From the NCBI GenBank assembly GCA_041191265.1, contig JBEEPE010000116.1, forward strand, positions 1 to 11,352: 11,352 nucleotides of DNA, read 5' to 3'. The translations under genes were made by a program, and so were the position numbers. Below are positions 7,117 through 11,352 of the stretch, piece after piece (the stretch's first letter is position 1; each line of letters starts with the position of its first letter). The DNA is from JBEEPE01 sp041191265 (GTDB lineage: Bacteria; Verrucomicrobiota; Verrucomicrobiia; Chthoniobacterales; Chthoniobacteraceae). The notes under the pieces are model-generated. The model saw only the letters and a list, made by a program, of their open reading frames with translations, was not told the DNA's origin and did not search any database.

Positions 7117-9645
7117 ATGGCAAAAACCCTCGTCATCGCAGAGAAACCCAGCGTCGCTCAAGACATCGCCAAAGCGCTCGGCAAACTTGAACGCAAAGGC
7201 GACTTCTTCGAGAACGACTCCTACGTCGTCTCCTCCGCCGTCGGTCACCTCCTCGAACTTCGCCCGCCAGCCGGATCGGAACCCACCCGCGGGAAATGGA
7301 AAATCGAAAACCTTCCCTTCACTCCAGACGCGTTCGACCTTGAACCCATCGAGAAAAACGCGTCCCGCCTCACCACCCTCAAATCCCTCCTCAAACGTAA
7401 AGACGTCGCAGATATCATCAACGCATGCGACGCCGGACGGGAAGGCGAACTCATCTTCCGGAACATCATCCGCGCCTCAGGAACCCAAAAACCGCTCCGT
7501 CGACTCTGGCTCCAGTCGATGACGCCCGACGCCATCCGAACCGCCTTCGAACGACTCCGCTCTGACCAAGAGCTCCAACCGCTCGCCGACGCAGCCCTCA
7601 GCCGCGCCGAAGCAGATTGGCTCGTCGGAATCAACAGCACCCGCGCCCTGACCGCGTTTAACTCTGCAGAAGGCGGTTTCCACAAAACAACGGCCGGACG
7701 CGTCCAAACCCCCACCCTTGCCATCCTCGTCGAACGAGAAGAAAAAATTCGCGCGTTCAAAGCGAAACCCTACTTCGAAATCCACGCCACATTCGAAGCC
7801 CAAGCCGGCACCTACGCCGGACGCTGGTTCGACGAATCCTTCTCCAAAGGAAAAGGCGAGGAGGACGCAAAAGCTGAACGCCTCTGGGACGCCCAGAAAG
7901 CGGAATCCATCCGAACTGCCTGCGAGGGCAAACCAGGAGCGGTTGAGGAAGAGAAAAAGCCAACCACGCAAATCGCGCCGCTGCTCTACGACTTAACCAC
8001 CCTCCAACGCGAGGCCAACCAACGCTTTGGGTTCCCCGCTCGGATGACGCTTCAAATCGCTCAGGCTCTCTACGAAAAGCACAAGGTACTCACCTACCCA
8101 CGAACCGATTCTCGCTACCTTCCAGAAGACCATCTCTCAACGGCACGACGCGTTCTCGAATCCATCGACAGCCCCCTGCTCGCACCCCACGCTCGCAAAG
8201 CGCTGTCCTCCGGATGGGTCCGCCCCAACAAGCGCATCTTTAATAACGCAAAAGTTAGCGACCACTTTGCGATTGTTCCCACCGGCACCGCAGCAAAAAG
8301 CCTCGACGAACGGGAGTTCAAAATCTTCAACCTCGTCTCGCAACGCTTCATCGCAGTCTTCTTCCCAGCCGCTCAGTTCGAGGTTACCACCCGAATCACT
8401 CGGGTCGAGGGACATGCCTTTAAAACTGACGGGAAAGTCATCGTCGATCCCGGTTGGATGCAGGTCTACGGCAAACAATCCCAGACCGAACGAGCCGACG
8501 GCGAAGAAGAGTCCGATTCCAATCTCTGCCCCGTCTCACAAGGCGAACGCGTCCGAACGGACTCCATCGAAGTCCGATCTCTCGAAACCCGCCCGCCCGC
8601 CCGTTACAACGAAGCAACACTGCTTTCCGCCATGGAAGGTGCCGGAAAGCTCGTTGAGGACGAAGAACTGCGAGAGGCCATGAGCGAACGCGGTCTCGGC
8701 ACTCCGGCCACCCGTGCGCAAATCATCGAGGGCCTCCTCACCGAAGGCTACATCCTCCGCCAAGGACGAGACCTTTACGCAACGGCGAAAGGAATCTCTC
8801 TTATCACTCTCCTCCGAGACATTCACGCTGAGGCACTGTGTAAGCCTGAACTGACCGGCGAATGGGAGTTTCGACTCAAGCAAATGGAGCGCGGTCAACT
8901 GTCGCGCCCCGCGTTTCTCGGAGAAATCAAGCGCCTCACCTGCGACCTCGTCGAAAAGGTTCGGGCCAACATGGGCAAAGAAGTCTCAGGCCTCTTCACC
9001 CCACTCGATGTTCCCTGTCCACGCTGCCAAGCAACGCCGTTCCGTGAAACATTCCGGTTCTTCGAGTGCCAAAGCTGCAAGCTCACCATCTGGAAAACGA
9101 TGGCAGGACGTGAAATGGAACGCGACGAGGTCGTGCGCCTCCTCCAAAATGGGAAAGTGGGCCCGATCGAGGGCTTCCGATCCAAACTCGGAAGAGCTTT
9201 CGCAGCGAACGTCCTCATTAACGAGGGATCAGGCTGGAAACAAAAGTTCGACTTCGAAGAAGACGAATCTGCCAACTCGGCAGAAAGCCTCGCGTCTCTG
9301 CCAACGCTCGCAACCTGCCCCGCATGCAAACAAGGACGCGTGGTCGAGAACACCAACAACTACCTCTGCGACCGCTCTCCTGCCAAGGAATGCACTTTCC
9401 GAACAGGCAAAGTCATCCTTCAGCAAGCCGTCTCCCCAGAACAACTCAACAAGCTGTGCGCCACCGGTAAAACCGACCTCCTCCGCGGCTTCATCTCCAA
9501 AAAAGGGAAACGCTTCTCGGCCTTCCTAAAACTTGAGCCGACCGGAAAGGTCGTATTTGAGTTCGAGGAACGCGCCCCCAAGTCTGGCGCAAAAGCAAAG
9601 CCCAAGGCCGCGACCACTCGGCCAAAGCGCGCAAAGTCAGAATAA
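7117..9645 (+). CDS. topB: DNA topoisomerase III (type IA), with two C-terminal zinc ribbons
   Basis: This type IA topoisomerase relaxes negative supercoils and decatenates replication or recombination intermediates by passing DNA through a transient single-strand break. The 842-residue product opens with the canonical TOPRIM sequence MAKTLVIAEKPSVAQDIAKA, followed by AVGHLLEL and the acidic DAGREGELIF (D105-E111), the form usual in TopB. AGRVQTPTLAILVEREE follows, then the active-site tyrosine Y327 in VLTYPRTDSRY and ERGLGTPATRAQIIE. The C-terminus has two four-cysteine ribbons: C634, C637, C651, C654 and C734, C737, C751, C759. Each is followed by a Topo_C-type repeat (GPIEGFRSKLGRAF and LRGFISKKGKRFSAFLKL). 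A Lys/Ala-rich tail ends the protein. The length fits the longer TopB type. ATG 7117 is chosen because it gives the family N-terminus; no Shine-Dalgarno precedes it. It is a lone + strand gene between minus-strand neighbours. Confidence 0.97.
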   Translation: MAKTLVIAEKPSVAQDIAKALGKLERKGDFFENDSYVVSSAVGHLLELRPPAGSEPTRGKWKIENLPFTPDAFDLEPIEKNASRLTTLKSLLKRKDVADIINACDAGREGELIFRNIIRASGTQKPLRRLWLQSMTPDAIRTAFERLRSDQELQPLADAALSRAEADWLVGINSTRALTAFNSAEGGFHKTTAGRVQTPTLAILVEREEKIRAFKAKPYFEIHATFEAQAGTYAGRWFDESFSKGKGEEDAKAERLWDAQKAESIRTACEGKPGAVEEEKKPTTQIAPLLYDLTTLQREANQRFGFPARMTLQIAQALYEKHKVLTYPRTDSRYLPEDHLSTARRVLESIDSPLLAPHARKALSSGWVRPNKRIFNNAKVSDHFAIVPTGTAAKSLDEREFKIFNLVSQRFIAVFFPAAQFEVTTRITRVEGHAFKTDGKVIVDPGWMQVYGKQSQTERADGEEESDSNLCPVSQGERVRTDSIEVRSLETRPPARYNEATLLSAMEGAGKLVEDEELREAMSERGLGTPATRAQIIEGLLTEGYILRQGRDLYATAKGISLITLLRDIHAEALCKPELTGEWEFRLKQMERGQLSRPAFLGEIKRLTCDLVEKVRANMGKEVSGLFTPLDVPCPRCQATPFRETFRFFECQSCKLTIWKTMAGREMERDEVVRLLQNGKVGPIEGFRSKLGRAFAANVLINEGSGWKQKFDFEEDESANSAESLASLPTLATCPACKQGRVVENTNNYLCDRSPAKECTFRTGKVILQQAVSPEQLNKLCATGKTDLLRGFISKKGKRFSAFLKLEPTGKVVFEFEERAPKSGAKAKPKAATTRPKRAKSE

Positions 9646-9652
9646 CTCCAAC

Positions 9653-9682
9653 CATCCCCTGCGATACCAGCCTCAGGGGATG
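9653..9682 (+). terminator. 9-bp hairpin just after topB, possible terminator without a U-tract
   Basis: A perfect 9-bp inverted repeat, CATCCCCTG...CAGGGGATG with a 12-nt loop, begins 8 nt after the topB stop codon. Its position fits a transcript end. The bases after it (TGTCTCAC) are not U-rich, so this is not a standard intrinsic terminator. It may block 3' exonucleases or work with Rho. A second short hairpin, GTGTCT...AGACAC (9682-9700), abuts it and would extend the structured region. Confidence 0.45.
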
Positions 9683-9687
9683 TGTCT

Positions 9688-9844
9688 CACACGAAGACAC
9701 AAAGCCACGAAGGGGAAATCAAATAAAGGCGCTCCGCCACAGCGATGTTCGACGACAAGTCCACACGCAACTCCTTCCACGTCCCCCCATAATCCCCCCT
9801 TCCTCTTTTCCCCTCCCCCCTTCGCGCCTTCGTGTCTTCGTGTG
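9688..9844. repeat. 28-bp imperfect inverted repeat of ACGAAG-type units (MITE-like or interspersed repeat)
   Basis: The left arm at 9688-9715 begins CACACGAAGACAC and ends CACGAAGGGG. The reverse complement of 9817-9844 begins CACACGAAGACAC and ends GCGAAGGGG. Over 28 bp only three positions differ. Each arm is itself made of short ACGAAG-like units spaced about 8-10 nt apart. The spacer is 101 bp with no coding potential. I recall such CTTCGTG/CACGAAG runs as common intergenic repeats in verrucomicrobia, planctomycetes and some other phyla. No target-site duplication was recognised, so a mobile origin is unproven. Confidence 0.7.
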
Positions 9845-9879
9845 CCCCCTCTTCTCCCCTCCCTCTTCGGGCCCCCACG

Positions 9880-9909
9880 AAAAAAGGGAGGCCCAATCAG
9901 CCTCCCTTT
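9880..9909 (-). terminator. Strong rho-independent terminator of the PPIase gene
   Basis: On the minus strand a perfect 10-bp stem, AAAGGGAGGC/GCCTCCCTTT with the 7-nt loop TGATTGG, runs into six T residues (9885-9880). It lies 54 nt past the PPIase stop codon. On the + strand the stem is followed by TCTCTC, a poorer U-tract, but it may give some termination of topB transcription from the other side. Confidence 0.9.
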
Positions 9910-9962
9910 CTCTCACCCCGCTAAACCAACAGAGCAACTCCGTCAGTCCCCGCCCTCACCTC

Positions 9963-11156
9963 TTACTGAAGGTGAATCTTCACCTCCGCCTTCTCGCGGA
10001 GTTCCTTCAACATCTTGCGCACAAACTCGTCCGACTTCCGGTTCTCAAGAAACGAAACCAACCGAGGTTTCACCTCTTCCAAACTCATCACCGAGGCCTC
10101 TTTACGATCCGTCACTTTGATGATGTGGAAACCAAACTGGGTCTTCACCGGACCAACAATGTCGCCCGATTTCGCCTCAAACGCCGCCTTCGAAAACTCA
10201 GGCACCATCTGCTCTTTCGTGAAGAAATCTAGGTCCCCCTTGTTCTGCTTCGCCGAAGGATCCTCCGACATCTCCAACGCCAACTTCGCAAAATCCTCCC
10301 CACCCTTCACCCGGTCGAGCAACTCCTTCGCAATCTTCTCTTTCACCGCCACATCCTCCTCCTTCGTCTGCTCACCCAACTTCACCAAAATGTGCGAAGC
10401 CTTCACCATCTCCGGTTGCTTAAACTGCTCCGGATTCCCTTTGTAAAACTCCTCCGCATCCGCGTCCGTCACCTTCGCGACCCCGCCCTTCTTCTGCTCC
10501 TCAATCCAGCGCTGCTGCTGAATCGACGAACGAACGTCCTTCACCACGCGGTCCAACGTATACCCGCTCGATTCCACCTGCTTCTTGAACGCCTCCTCAT
10601 CCGGGTAGCCCTTCTTAATCTGCATCAACCGCTCCTCAACCTCCTCGTCCTTGACCTCGATTTTCGCTGAACGCTTCGCAACCAACCGCTCCAAAATCAA
10701 CCCGTCCAACACCATCTTGTACGTCTGAGCACGCTGCGCAGCCGGCATTTTGTCCAATACCGACAAATCCATCCCCTGCGTGCGCACCGCATTCTTCAAC
10801 GCCGTCTCCAACTCACCCTTCGGCAAAGGCTCCCCTTCCACATCCGCCACCACGTCCGGCAACTTCATCTCCGCGGCCGCCGTCGGCTCCTTCGCATCCC
10901 CCTCTGGCTTCGCGCCAGGAGCCTTCTCGGACGCAGGCGCCGGTGTTGGAGCCGCATCTGGCTTCGCAGGGACCACTTCCACGCGAGGCTGAGGCGCGGC
11001 ATCGGCCTTTTCCGCAGGAGCCGCCGTCTGAGCCGCAGGCGCTGCAGCCTTTTCCGCAGGCTTCTCCGCCGGCTTGTCACAGCCAGTCATGGACGTCAAA
11101 GAAATCACCGAAGCGGTGAGGATGGTTGCCGCCGAAGCGGTCAGGTTGGTTTTCAT
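9963..11156 (-). CDS. Parvulin-type peptidyl-prolyl cis-trans isomerase, predicted lipoprotein (PrsA/SurA-like)
   Basis: From the ATG at 11156 the product has 397 residues. A signal peptide MKTNLTASAATIL...SMTGC puts the likely lipidated cysteine at C26. The -3 residue is Met, a little unusual for a lipobox, and Asp follows at +2. An Ala/Pro/Lys/Glu-rich linker covers about 27-95. A SurA_N-like helical chaperone domain covers about 100-250, with ADVEGEPLPKGELETAL and QKVLD-type helices here reading YKMVLDGLILERLV. The rotamase domain covers about 251-340: H255 in KASHILVK, GDLDFFTKEQMVPEF, and H334 in TQFGFHIIKV. A charged helical tail follows. The expected role is folding of exported or outer-membrane proteins at the envelope. 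The open frame runs up to 11315, but only the ATG at 11156 exposes the signal peptide. GGGGA lies 4 nt upstream as a modest ribosome site. The gene ends at a strong terminator, so it is probably monocistronic at its 3' side. Confidence 0.93.
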   Translation of the reverse strand: MKTNLTASAATILTASVISLTSMTGCDKPAEKPAEKAAAPAAQTAAPAEKADAAPQPRVEVVPAKPDAAPTPAPASEKAPGAKPEGDAKEPTAAAEMKLPDVVADVEGEPLPKGELETALKNAVRTQGMDLSVLDKMPAAQRAQTYKMVLDGLILERLVAKRSAKIEVKDEEVEERLMQIKKGYPDEEAFKKQVESSGYTLDRVVKDVRSSIQQQRWIEEQKKGGVAKVTDADAEEFYKGNPEQFKQPEMVKASHILVKLGEQTKEEDVAVKEKIAKELLDRVKGGEDFAKLALEMSEDPSAKQNKGDLDFFTKEQMVPEFSKAAFEAKSGDIVGPVKTQFGFHIIKVTDRKEASVMSLEEVKPRLVSFLENRKSDEFVRKMLKELREKAEVKIHLQ

Positions 11157-11352
11157 GATTCCCCGTAGACTCACAGGACAAACTCCGGAACTCCAGCAGG
11201 AAGAGAATCGTCGCACGTCAAACTCACGACTCCGCCCATCCAAGCCGCACATGGCCTTCGTCGTGCTAAAGAAGAGGAAACAAAATCCCCGCCGGAATCC
11301 TCCCACCCCCACCAATCTGCCCCCTTGATCCCCCGCCCTGTCACCTCTTCCA
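11157..11352. other. Upstream region of the PPIase gene, no gene recognised
   Basis: These 196 bp should contain the minus-strand promoter of the PPIase gene. A TTGACG hexamer is present on the minus strand, but it has no acceptable -10 box at 16-18 nt, so I assign no promoter. The PPIase frame stays open here for 53 extra codons. Their Cys/Phe/Arg-rich content and the signal peptide downstream argue that they are not translated. No other coding sequence or RNA gene was seen before the window edge. Confidence 0.5.

Larger units (their letters stand above)
9646..9962. other. 317-bp gene-free region between convergent topB and the PPIase gene
   Basis: No believable gene lies here. In order it holds the topB hairpin (9653-9682), the left arm of an inverted repeat (9688-9715), an unremarkable 77-bp spacer, a pure 31-nt pyrimidine run (9793-9823), the right arm of the repeat (9817-9844), a second pyrimidine run of 24 nt (9845-9868) and the terminator of the PPIase gene (9880-9909). 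Open frames that cross it are low-complexity Ser/Pro/Arg sequence. Confidence 0.8.

Noticed and set aside
11157..11315. 53-codon extension of the PPIase
   Set aside because: It would place the signal peptide inside the protein; its content is not protein-like.
1..11352. Search for CRISPR arrays, insertion sequences, prophage genes, riboswitches and defence islands
   Set aside because: No regularly spaced repeats, transposase or integrase motifs, or phage or defence domains were seen in any frame; the only notable repeat is the inverted pair at 9688-9844.

Overview
The window is chromosomal DNA from a GC-rich bacterium. It looks most like the Planctomycetota-Verrucomicrobiota-Chlamydiota group, with Verrucomicrobiota favoured. 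That placement rests on recalled family resemblance, not a search: the form of the ComM N-terminus, the small exported protein at 5133-5630, the ACGAAG-type intergenic repeat, and the many starts without a Shine-Dalgarno sequence. No phage, transposon, CRISPR, toxin-antitoxin or defence genes are visible, and the content is mostly housekeeping.

Layout from left to right. (1) The 3' part of a ComM/YifB AAA+ ATPase gene on the + strand, cut by the window edge (2-1471). (2) A minus-strand tRNA-Lys(UUU) at 1528-1599, convergent with comM. (3) A compact run of six minus-strand genes. In transcription order from 6907 down to 1699 they are: a membrane protein that looks like a degenerate ECF sigma factor joined to an anti-sigma-like tail, a small exported protein of unknown function, a beta-hydroxyacid dehydrogenase, a nucleotide-sugar epimerase, an M20 metallopeptidase/deacylase, and a DUF486 (DMT-like) membrane protein. 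Two junctions in this run are GTGA stop/start overlaps, so parts of it are translationally coupled. (4) A 209-bp divergent intergenic region. (5) A complete + strand topB (DNA topoisomerase III, 7117-9645). (6) A 317-bp gene-free stretch at 9646-9962. It holds a 9-bp hairpin just after topB, a 28-bp imperfect inverted repeat of the ACGAAG family, long pyrimidine runs, and a strong rho-independent terminator for the next gene. (7) A minus-strand gene for a parvulin-type peptidyl-prolyl isomerase lipoprotein (9963-11156). (8) 196 bp of upstream sequence with no gene recognised.

The minus-strand genes do not form one obvious pathway. The epimerase fits cell-surface polysaccharide sugar supply. 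The dehydrogenase and the M20 enzyme are generic small-molecule enzymes. The sigma/anti-sigma-like protein and the exported protein suggest envelope-linked sensing. ComM (recombination) and TopB (DNA decatenation) are the two + strand genes.

The whole + strand is richer in C than in G whatever the direction of the genes. This suggests that the minus strand is the replication leading strand, so comM and topB would be lagging-strand genes. The most interesting item is the sigma-like/anti-sigma-like single-chain membrane protein at 5696-6907. I see no convincing wholly new multi-gene system.
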